A DNA stretch of 9,552 nt from JACQID01 sp035290885. Lineage in GTDB: Archaea; Aenigmatarchaeota; Aenigmatarchaeia; GW2011-AR5. Position numbers and translations under genes: made by a program. Position 1 is the stretch's first letter. Every line of letters starts with the position of its first letter. The DNA lies in contig DATDTL010000034.1 in NCBI GenBank assembly GCA_035290885.1, forward strand, positions 1 through 9,552, written 5' to 3'. Below are positions 1-5,249 of the stretch, in pieces. The notes under the pieces are model-generated. The model saw only the letters and a list, made by a program, of their open reading frames with translations. It had not been told where the DNA came from and did not search any database.

Positions 1-123
1 CAGGTCGTTGAGGTTTTGATACGAGAAGGCTTTATTGTGAGAAAACCGATAAATTATCGTGAGCAGGTTTATCTTAGTCCTAAGCGAGTCTACGAAGCAA
101 AGAAAATCGTTGGCATGGTTTGA
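1..123 (+). CDS. C-terminal end of a probable winged-helix DNA-binding protein (5' truncated)
   Basis: Frame 1 is open from the window edge to a TGA at 121-123 and encodes the last 40 residues of a protein. The visible part reads as a helix (VVEVLIREGF), a beta-hairpin wing (IVRKPINYREQVYLSP) and a basic C-terminal helix (KRVYEAKKIVGMV). This is the usual end of a winged helix-turn-helix domain, where the wing contacts DNA. The fragment is too short to assign a family or a regulated target. A run of five T follows the stop and could end the transcript. The gene is tail-to-tail with the prenyltransferase gene, only 8 bp away. The reading frame is well supported; the winged-helix call is inference from pattern. 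Confidence 0.6.
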   Translation, partial: QVVEVLIREGFIVRKPINYREQVYLSPKRVYEAKKIVGMV

Positions 124-128
124 TTCGA

Positions 129-133
129 TTTTT
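129..133 (+). terminator. T-tract after the winged-helix gene
   Basis: Five consecutive T follow 5 bp after the TGA of the left-edge gene. Archaeal RNA polymerase can terminate on short U-runs without a hairpin. The tract overlaps the stop codon of the convergent prenyltransferase gene. Assignment is by position only. Confidence 0.35.
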
Positions 134-944
134 ACAGAACACTGCCCAGCAAAAATCCTATCAGCACGAAATAAGTCGCGGCCTTGATTATCTTCTCGGC
201 CTTCTTTGCGGGCTTCATAGAGGCGTAGATGCAGGCTGCAACTGCCGGAACTGCACCGATCCAATAATAAACTGAGAATGTTCCGAGAAGGTAGGGCGCA
301 AGCAGCAAAGCGCAAGCGGCATAGATCAGGGCAAAGCCGAATATTGTAGCGCCTTTTTCACCAAAGGCATGGGCAAGCGTCCTGACGCCTTCTGACTTGT
401 CGGCCTCGGCATCGCGCACGTCCTTGAGAACTTCCCTGCTCATGGCAGCGAGGAACGATATTCCTGCAAACAGGAACAGGGCGTTGCCAATGATAATCTG
501 GTATGGAATGAAGCCTGCGGCAAGGAACGAAACCGCTGCAAGCCAGCTCACGGCAATGTTCTTTACAAGCACTATTTTTTTGAGCTTGTAGGCGTATGCG
601 GTGGAAACGACATAATTGAAAAGGGCTATGCCGAAGAACGGCAGGCTCACGAACCATGCGGCGGCAAGGCCGGCGACGCCTGCAACCGTGAACAGCCGGA
701 ATGCGCCTTCCCTTGTCGCACGGCCTGATGGTATTGGCCTGTGAGGCATGGATATCTTGTCTATTTTATAGTCTATGTAATCGTTGATTGCGTTGCCGCT
801 CCCGCAGATTAGGAAGCCGGCTATAATGGCAAAGGCAAACGTCAAGGTCGGCGAGAACGTGCCTGCGACAATGCCGCCGGCAAGAAGCGCCAGCACGGTC
901 ATCATGCAGACGCTTGGGCGCAGAAGTTCAAGGTATGGGTTCAT
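132..944 (-). CDS. UbiA-family prenyltransferase, probable digeranylgeranylglyceryl phosphate synthase
   Basis: A polytopic membrane prenyltransferase, about 270 residues with roughly eight or nine hydrophobic segments, the usual UbiA size. Both Asp-rich Mg-diphosphate motifs are present. Numbered from the ATG at 959, the first is NDYIDYKID (N59, D60, D63, D67) followed by the MPHRPIPSG loop, and the second is D180-VR-D183-AEA-D187. In archaea the close match is (S)-2,3-di-O-geranylgeranylglyceryl phosphate synthase, which adds the second geranylgeranyl chain to geranylgeranylglyceryl phosphate in ether-lipid synthesis. Another UbiA branch (quinone or heme side-chain transfer) cannot be excluded. 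The ATG at 959 is possible, but TTTAAATA at 973-966 is centred 25 bp before the in-frame ATG at 944 (MNPYLELLRPS), so a leaderless start there is preferred. It is the last gene of the leftward block, next to a HAD phosphatase. Confidence 0.88.
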   Translation of the reverse strand: MNPYLELLRPSVCMMTVLALLAGGIVAGTFSPTLTFAFAIIAGFLICGSGNAINDYIDYKIDKISMPHRPIPSGRATREGAFRLFTVAGVAGLAAAWFVSLPFFGIALFNYVVSTAYAYKLKKIVLVKNIAVSWLAAVSFLAAGFIPYQIIIGNALFLFAGISFLAAMSREVLKDVRDAEADKSEGVRTLAHAFGEKGATIFGFALIYAACALLLAPYLLGTFSVYYWIGAVPAVAACIYASMKPAKKAEKIIKAATYFVLIGFLLGSVL

Positions 945-965
945 ATAAACCACGCTCATTCAGAC

Positions 966-973
966 TATTTAAA
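966..973 (-). promoter_or_regulatory. TATA box of the prenyltransferase gene
   Basis: On the minus strand the sequence is TTTAAATA, centred about 25 bp before the ATG at 944 and only about 10 bp before the alternative ATG at 959. Archaeal transcripts start about 25 bp from the TATA centre, so initiation would fall on the A of the second ATG and exclude the first from the mRNA. Confidence 0.6.
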
Positions 974-1017
974 GCAACATCTTGCCTGCGGCTTTGCACC
1001 TAAAGTCCAAAATCGGT

Positions 1018-1061
1018 CAACCGGTTGTATTCTATATGACCAAAAATCACAATATCTTGTG
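1018..1061. promoter_or_regulatory. Palindromes upstream of the prenyltransferase promoter
   Basis: Two short dyads lie between the end of the HAD gene and the prenyltransferase TATA box. One is the perfect 10-bp palindrome CAACCGGTTG at 1018-1027. The other is CACAA-TATC-TTGTG at 1048-1061. Either could bind a dimeric regulator, but such short dyads also arise by chance. The CACAA/TTGTG half sites resemble a perfect palindrome at 5168-5179. Confidence 0.2.
1042..1046 (-). terminator. T-tract after the HAD phosphatase gene
   Basis: On the minus strand the sequence GATTTTTGG places five T about 17 nt beyond the TGA of the HAD gene and before the promoter of the next gene. This is consistent with a simple archaeal terminator. 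The call is based on position and base content only. Confidence 0.3.
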
Positions 1062-1062
1062 T

Positions 1063-1812
1063 TCATTGGCTACTTTTCGTGCAAAGCCTCTTGCCTGCCG
1101 GAATTGCTCTGCATAATTCGCGATAATCCGGTACCCAGAGGTCTGCGGCACGCTTTGCTCTCCTTGTAGCTTTGGGAGAGGCCACCGCATATCCGGATGC
1201 TGCAAACGCCTCAATGTCCGTTTCCCTGTCGCCGAAGACTATGCAATTTTCTATGGGGCAGCAGGCATGGGCTAAAAAATTTCTAAGGGCGGCATTTTTG
1301 CTCGGAGTTCCAGTTTCTGCATAAATGGAAGGCAAGATAGTATTGCCCTTGATTGCATAGCAACTGCCCCAACTATCGGCATCAAGAATATTTGCAGCAG
1401 CTTGGGCGGAAACGTCAAGCCCCCCTGTGAATATCATCACTGGCATCTCATATTCGTGAAACAGGTTTACGAGTTCTTTGGCACCGGGCAGCAGGCTACG
1501 CCTTATGCATTGTTCCGCAAAGGCATACGCTTCTTTATCGTTTGCACATCGCGCTGAATTGACGCTGCGTATGAACGCCTCAAGGCCGCGTTGTTCACTG
1601 CCCAGCTTATCATAAGCTGTTGCGAGAACGGCACCCTGCAAGCCTTTTACAACATTTCCGTAATGCAGGGCGCGCATTTCTTTGGAGAGGATGCCCAACC
1701 CTATGGATCTTGACGTGTTCGTGTCTATGATGGTTTTGTCAAGGTCAAAAACTGCCGCTTCATATGCAGGATTTGAGAGTATCTTAGCAAAATCGGCGTA
1801 AGTCTGCGTCAT
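1063..1812 (-). CDS. HAD-superfamily phosphatase (phosphoserine phosphatase-like, subclass IB-type)
   Basis: A soluble 249-residue hydrolase with all four HAD motifs, numbered from the ATG at 1812. Motif I is VFDLDKT (nucleophile D23, acid/base D25). Motif II is MIFTGG (T129). Motif III is the lysine of TPSKNAAL (K172). Motif IV is VFGDRETD (D195, D199). The helical insert between motifs I and II (about residues 30-108) is the cap position of SerB-like HAD-IB enzymes, so a small phosphate monoester is the likely substrate; which one cannot be read from the sequence. A TTG at 1875 would add 21 residues but lies in the T-tract ending the upstream gene. TATTAAAA at 1841-1834 is centred 25 bp before the ATG at 1812, which is therefore chosen. 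The prenyltransferase gene follows, so a lipid-phosphate role is conceivable but unproven. Confidence 0.82.
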   Translation of the reverse strand: MTQTYADFAKILSNPAYEAAVFDLDKTIIDTNTSRSIGLGILSKEMRALHYGNVVKGLQGAVLATAYDKLGSEQRGLEAFIRSVNSARCANDKEAYAFAEQCIRRSLLPGAKELVNLFHEYEMPVMIFTGGLDVSAQAAANILDADSWGSCYAIKGNTILPSIYAETGTPSKNAALRNFLAHACCPIENCIVFGDRETDIEAFAASGYAVASPKATRRAKRAADLWVPDYRELCRAIPAGKRLCTKSSQ

Positions 1813-1833
1813 GAGAAATAAACTGCGAAAATC

Positions 1834-1841
1834 TTTTAATA
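1834..1841 (-). promoter_or_regulatory. TATA box of the HAD phosphatase gene
   Basis: Minus-strand TATTAAAA is centred about 25.5 bp before the ATG at 1812. It lies in the intergenic stretch after the stop and T-tract of the coiled-coil gene. It supports a separate leaderless transcript and the shorter protein. Confidence 0.55.
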
Positions 1842-1873
1842 TGTATTTGGCGATATTGCGTCCAATATTTGTC

Positions 1874-1879
1874 AAAAAA
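1874..1879 (-). terminator. T6 tract directly after the coiled-coil gene
   Basis: On the minus strand the coiled-coil gene's TAG is followed at once by six T. A U6 run is a typical archaeal intrinsic termination signal. It would separate this transcript from the HAD gene, which has its own TATA element further on. Confidence 0.45.
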
Positions 1880-4411
1880 CTACTCCACGACGACTGGCAC
1901 CCTTGACATCATGGAGCGCATGGCGACTATCGTGCGGCCAATGTCGCGTTCAAGGGAGTCCATCCTTTCGTAGAGGGCGGCGCCGTCCGGCGCTTCTATC
2001 TTGCTGAGTTTCGCGGCAAGCGCGTGCATGTCGTGGTCGTAGGCTTCGCGCGTCACCATGATCGGCGTCCTTCTGTCCATGGCCTTTGCAAAGTCCTCAA
2101 GGTTTTCGGCAAAGAACCTTATAGCGCTCTTCTCTATTCTTTTGTCAATGGAACGGAGCATCTTGTGGTGCTCCTTCATCTCCTTCCGGAACTGGTTTAT
2201 GTCGTTCTGCTTCATGAACTGCGAGAATTCAGAGCTTTCCTGCATCAGCCTTCCGCGCAGCGCGTTCATCTGGTTGCTGAAGTCCGTGATGTGGGTATTC
2301 AGCTCCTCTTCAACCTTTGCATATCCGCCTGCGGCAGGGCTCGTGGCGCCGATGCGCTTTTCTATGCCGTCAAGGCGGCTCTGCATTTGGCCAATCTTGT
2401 CCAAGAAACCGGTGCCTATCTGCGGTCGGGTGTTTTTGGCTTCAATATCCTTCCATGCGGATTCCATGCCCTGCAGCTTCTCACGCATGCCGGCTATGCC
2501 CTGCTCAAGGGACGCGCGTGCCTCGGTTTCGGTGGCCGCGCCCTGCCTTAAGTGGTCAATGGCCGCCACCATGGCGTGCATGTCGGAAGGCACTGCAGCG
2601 AACTTCTCCATGCGGTTCTCTATAAGCGAAAATTGGCGCCTTATGTCGTTGATTATCCTTTCATCCGCAAGCCTCTTGACGGACTCATTCTCAAGCTCCA
2701 TCTTTAGCCGGGCTATTTGCTGCAGGTGGCTTTCAAGTTCCTTCACGCGCTTTTCCACGTTCGCGGTATAGTTGCTGCCGGACTCCGCCATCTTTCGTAT
2801 TTCATTCTTTTCTTTCAAAAGATCCTGCTTTGTTGCGTCCAGTTCAGCCATCCTCTCTGTCATTTCGCCAAGCTTCGCCTGAACGCTGCTTTCATATGAA
2901 GCAGACGATTGCGCCATTTCCTGCACGGCCTTTCGTTCCTTTTCCAGTGCCTTCTCCAGCTTCTCTACGTTGCTCATGTCGTTTCTGATGTCCTGCAGGC
3001 TTTTTTCCATCGAGACGCGGCTGACGGACTCTTCGTCAAGGTCTTTCCGAAGCTCGCTGACAAGGCTGAGCTTCTTGCCGAGGCTCTCAAGCTTCCTGTC
3101 AATGTCATCATGATGCTTGCCTGTGGATTCCGTGATCTCCTTTATCGCGTGCCGCTCTTTCTGCAATTCCCTGTCCATGCCGGCGAGTTTCTCGAGCCTG
3201 CTTTTCACGTCCTGCAGGCTTTTTTCCATCGAGACGCGGCTGACGGACTCCTCCTCTATGTGCTCGCCCAGCTCCTTTATGGCAACAAGGTTCTTTTCCA
3301 GAACGGAATCAACATGATGCTCTTTCAGCTTTGACGCTTCCATGACACTCTTGAAGCTCCATAGCTGCTCAAGCGTTTTTTCGACTTTCCCGAACCTATC
3401 ATCGGTGGATGTGGTGTCTGGGAATCCCGTGGCCTTGGCGAGGAGCCTTTCCCCGGCTTCGGCCACTTTCTTGTCCATCTCCCTTGACAGGGCGTCTATT
3501 TCCCCGAGCTTCTCGTCTATGTTTTTCTCGGCTGCCTGTATTTTCTCAAGAAGCGCCGAATTCCTTTGGCTATCGGCTGCCTGGCGAGAAAGCTTTTCCT
3601 CCAAATCCTTCTTTATGCCGGCTATGCTATCAAGGTCGTTTTTCATGGAGGCCATCTTTTCCATGTCCTTCTCGATTCCGGAGCGTGCCGCGGCAAGCTT
3701 GTCCGCATATTCCTGCAGGCCTTTCTTCGTGACAAGGTCCATGATCCCGGAGGGATTCACGGATTCGAGCTTTTCCTTTACATATGACTGTACGCCGCTT
3801 ATTGTTTCTTCAAGCTCTTTCACGGACTGCCCGTTGCCGAGCGATTCTATTTTGTCCTCAAGCTGCCTTATTTTCCTGCCGAGATCTTCAGGCACTACCG
3901 AAGACGTGCCGCCCGCTTCTTCTATTTTGTCCTCAAGCGCGGACAATCTTTTTTCAACGTCGTCCCCGCCGCTTCTTCGGATGCTTTTCAATTCACTGCC
4001 CATTTCTTCCGCGTCGTCTGCTGAAACGTTTTTTTCGGAAAATGCGTCAAGCTTTTTTTCGAGATAGCTTATCCTGCTTTCCAGTTCGCTTCCTGCAACA
4101 GGCGCGCCTCCGCTTAGGGCCCTGACTTCCTGCTCAAGAGTTTCAAGTTTTTCATATATCTTGGCATCGTCGGGCATGGAGGACGCGCCCATGAAAGAAG
4201 AATCCTCTTTTCTGCCTATTGATTCCCTTATCTTGGTGTTATCCACCTGCAAAAGAAGCATCAAGTCCTCTATTTCCTGCAGCCTTTCTTCGGAGTTCTC
4301 GGTCTTTATTGTTTCTAGTTCGCCAAGCCTCTGGTCTATCTGGACAAATGTGTTCCTAAGCTTGGTTTCAAGGCCGGTGAGGCGCTCACTAAGCTGGTGA
4401 AAGTCTTCCAT
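1880..4411 (-). CDS. Long cytoplasmic coiled-coil protein with 31/42-residue modular repeats, function unknown
   Basis: An 843-residue, highly charged protein with no signal peptide, membrane segment, Walker motif or cysteine. Nearly all of it has coiled-coil heptad character, rich in Glu, Lys, Leu, Ala and Ser. Three parts differ. An N-terminal helical segment (about 1-68) contains the hydrophobic run EIEDLMLLLQVDN. A middle array (387-605) is built from two repeating units. A C-terminal segment (about 762-843, from AIRFFAENLEDFAKAMDRR to VPVVVE) is less coil-like and may be a small cap domain. The lack of ATPase motifs argues against SMC/Rad50; a structural or scaffold role is the safest inference. 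The ATG follows an in-frame TAA at 4417-4415, so it cannot extend upstream except by one Leu codon. It begins 42 bp after the archaeosortase-like gene, and cotranscription is possible. I do not recognise the family. Confidence 0.85.
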   Translation of the reverse strand: MEDFHQLSERLTGLETKLRNTFVQIDQRLGELETIKTENSEERLQEIEDLMLLLQVDNTKIRESIGRKEDSSFMGASSMPDDAKIYEKLETLEQEVRALSGGAPVAGSELESRISYLEKKLDAFSEKNVSADDAEEMGSELKSIRRSGGDDVEKRLSALEDKIEEAGGTSSVVPEDLGRKIRQLEDKIESLGNGQSVKELEETISGVQSYVKEKLESVNPSGIMDLVTKKGLQEYADKLAAARSGIEKDMEKMASMKNDLDSIAGIKKDLEEKLSRQAADSQRNSALLEKIQAAEKNIDEKLGEIDALSREMDKKVAEAGERLLAKATGFPDTTSTDDRFGKVEKTLEQLWSFKSVMEASKLKEHHVDSVLEKNLVAIKELGEHIEEESVSRVSMEKSLQDVKSRLEKLAGMDRELQKERHAIKEITESTGKHHDDIDRKLESLGKKLSLVSELRKDLDEESVSRVSMEKSLQDIRNDMSNVEKLEKALEKERKAVQEMAQSSASYESSVQAKLGEMTERMAELDATKQDLLKEKNEIRKMAESGSNYTANVEKRVKELESHLQQIARLKMELENESVKRLADERIINDIRRQFSLIENRMEKFAAVPSDMHAMVAAIDHLRQGAATETEARASLEQGIAGMREKLQGMESAWKDIEAKNTRPQIGTGFLDKIGQMQSRLDGIEKRIGATSPAAGGYAKVEEELNTHITDFSNQMNALRGRLMQESSEFSQFMKQNDINQFRKEMKEHHKMLRSIDKRIEKSAIRFFAENLEDFAKAMDRRTPIMVTREAYDHDMHALAAKLSKIEAPDGAALYERMDSLERDIGRTIVAMRSMMSRVPVVVE
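2990..3031 (-). repeat. 42-bp exact direct repeat, copy in module B2
   Basis: This segment is identical to 3209-3250, at an offset of 219 bp (73 codons, one B plus one A module). It encodes ESVSRVSMEKSLQD. Exact nucleotide identity where the adjoining modules have diverged points to a recent duplication or gene conversion. Confidence 0.85.
3209..3250 (-). repeat. 42-bp exact direct repeat, copy in module B1
   Basis: Partner of 2990-3031. It encodes the same ESVSRVSMEKSLQD segment in module B1. The identity ends abruptly on both sides, where the sequences differ in both base and amino acid. Confidence 0.85.
3845..3938 (-). repeat. Short 19-bp direct repeat pair in the coiled-coil gene
   Basis: The 19-bp string TTCTATTTTGTCCTCAAGC occurs at 3845-3863 and again at 3920-3938, offset by 75 bp (25 codons). 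It encodes LEDKIE in two successive helical segments (residues 159-164 and 184-189). It suggests a second, older duplication in the N-terminal half, or constrained codon use. Confidence 0.6.
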
Positions 4412-4438
4412 AAGTTAATGTTTAATGGCCCCGGGCGG

Positions 4439-4446
4439 TATTTATT
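4439..4446 (-). promoter_or_regulatory. TATA-like element of the coiled-coil gene
   Basis: Minus-strand AATAAATA is centred about 31 bp before the ATG at 4411. It would give a leader of only about 5 nt. It lies just beyond the stop codon of the archaeosortase-like gene, so this gene may have its own promoter as well as readthrough. Confidence 0.45.
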
Positions 4447-4453
4447 GTTTTCT

Positions 4454-5029
4454 TCATTTGTGTTTACGGCCGAAGCGGCGATTTTCAGCCTGATGCACGG
4501 CCGGCGGATTTCCCGGAAGTTTGTTGACGAGGCCGGTTTCCGCCCATCTTTTCCATAGAAGCCACGCTGCAAGGAGCGCTACGATCATTCCCCAGCTCCA
4601 GAGTGTTCCGTGAACCAGTTCGTAGTGTTCAAGGCCGAACGCCCGGACAAAGAAGAACATGAACCATATTCTCAAGAGGTTTATCGCATACAGCACCGGA
4701 ATCAGCAGAAGGCCGCAAAGCCTTTTTTTCAAAGGCGCATCGGTTGCCATTAAAAGTGCGAAAAAGACAAGCATGCTTTTCCACCCCGACGAGTCCCAGC
4801 TCACGTATGCCGCCCAAGTTCCGCCTTCCACAGGGACTGCCATAAGGCTGCCGCCAATCGTCACCGGAATTCCGGTCGCCTGCATCAGCAGAACCGAAAG
4901 CCCCTGCGTGAGTTCCACAAGCGCATGGGACTGGATGCCTGTTGCCGTGATGGCGTAAAACGGGAGCGCAAAGAGATTCAGCCTTATCAGGAAGCCTGCG
5001 TGGCGGGCCAGCCTGCGATTCAAGTCCAT
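4454..5029 (-). CDS. Archaeosortase/exosortase-family membrane protein with Ser at the catalytic Cys position
   Basis: A 191-residue polytopic membrane protein with about five hydrophobic segments (about 13-30, 36-55, 84-98, 103-128, 142-160) and a basic tail. Exosortases and archaeosortases are cysteine transpeptidase-like membrane enzymes that cleave C-terminal sorting tails (for example PEP-CTERM or PGF-CTERM) and may transfer the protein to lipid. Three positions mark the family: Cys in a C-S/T-G motif, Arg in N-x-x-R, and a following His. Here they are DSSGWKSM (S80 in place of Cys), NLLR (N117, R120) and H140 (ELVHG). The Arg and His are kept, but the nucleophile position is Ser, encoded TCG. 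TTTTATTC at 5057-5050 is centred about 25 bp before the ATG, supporting this leaderless start. It is divergent from the S2P protease gene. Fold family is fairly secure; activity is uncertain. Confidence 0.72.
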   Translation of the reverse strand: MDLNRRLARHAGFLIRLNLFALPFYAITATGIQSHALVELTQGLSVLLMQATGIPVTIGGSLMAVPVEGGTWAAYVSWDSSGWKSMLVFFALLMATDAPLKKRLCGLLLIPVLYAINLLRIWFMFFFVRAFGLEHYELVHGTLWSWGMIVALLAAWLLWKRWAETGLVNKLPGNPPAVHQAENRRFGRKHK

Positions 5030-5049
5030 GAAGAATAATGCGCGGCGAA

Positions 5050-5057
5050 GAATAAAA
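5050..5057 (-). promoter_or_regulatory. TATA box of the archaeosortase-like gene
   Basis: Minus-strand TTTTATTC is centred about 24.5 bp before the ATG at 5029, which predicts a leaderless transcript starting at the ATG itself. Confidence 0.55.
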
Positions 5058-5167
5058 CGTATTCCGGCGTGTGTTATGCCGTTGACAAAGTTAACGGATA
5101 TCCTGTGGCGGGCTTTGCTTTAATAATCCCTATGAACGCAATAGGTTGCGATATTGGTTTTCTGAAA

Positions 5168-5179
5168 CACAATATTGTG
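5168..5179. promoter_or_regulatory. Perfect palindrome CACAATATTGTG, possible operator
   Basis: A 12-bp perfect dyad lies about 45 bp before the S2P TATA box. It shares CACAA/TTGTG arms with a 14-bp dyad at 1048-1061 upstream of the prenyltransferase gene. A regulator site is possible; chance is also plausible at this length. Confidence 0.25.
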
Positions 5180-5220
5180 GCACAAGGTCATTTATTCAAC
5201 AAAGCCCTGCGGCGTAAAGC

Positions 5221-5228
5221 TTTATTAG
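5221..5228 (+). promoter_or_regulatory. TATA box of the S2P protease gene
   Basis: TTTATTAG is centred about 25 bp before the ATG at 5250, again giving transcription that would begin at the start codon. Confidence 0.55.
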
Positions 5229-5249
5229 CGCTTCCGGAAAACTATTGCG

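Larger units (their letters stand above)
2597..3253 (-). repeat. Internal coiled-coil modules B-A-B-A-A-B (31 and 42 residues)
   Basis: Residues 387-605 resolve into two module types. B modules (31 residues) start EESVSRVSMEKSLQD at 387 and 460, with a diverged copy NESVKRLADERIIND at 575. A modules (42 residues) start KERHAIKEIT at 418, KERKAVQEMA at 491 and KEKNEIRKMA at 533. The order is B1-A1-B2-A2-A3-B3 with no gaps. The A unit equals six heptads; the B unit does not divide by seven, so it would introduce a register shift. Confidence 0.75.
5030..5249. promoter_or_regulatory. Divergent promoter region between the archaeosortase-like and S2P genes
   Basis: These 220 bp hold two outward TATA elements close to the two start codons. 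The middle (about 5060-5215) has no convincing gene or RNA. It contains the perfect 12-bp palindrome CACAATATTGTG at 5168-5179 and some AT-rich patches such as TTTAATAATC near 5110-5120. A shared regulator could bind here, but nothing proves it. Confidence 0.45.

Noticed and set aside
1813..1875. TTG-initiated N-terminal extension of the HAD protein
   Set aside because: The TTG lies within the T6 tract that follows the upstream gene, and a TATA box lies inside the would-be extension, 25 bp before the ATG at 1812.
2058..2771. Long plus-strand open frame (237 codons) opposite the coiled-coil gene
   Set aside because: It is antisense to a well-supported coding region. Its product is rich in Ser, Phe and Met, as expected from reversing Glu/Lys/Leu-rich codons, and it has no start signal.
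3342..4067. Long plus-strand open frame (241 codons) opposite the coiled-coil gene
   Set aside because: It has the same antisense artefact composition (Ser/Phe-rich), no TATA element at the expected distance, and no recognisable domain.
1880..4411. Coiled-coil protein as an SMC or Rad50 ATPase
   Set aside because: No Walker A, Walker B or signature motif is present at either end, and there is no hinge domain or zinc hook.
5060..5215. Possible tRNA or small RNA in the divergent spacer
   Set aside because: I found no cloverleaf, T-loop or box A/B consensus and no C/D or H/ACA-type boxes; only AT-rich patches and one short palindrome are visible.
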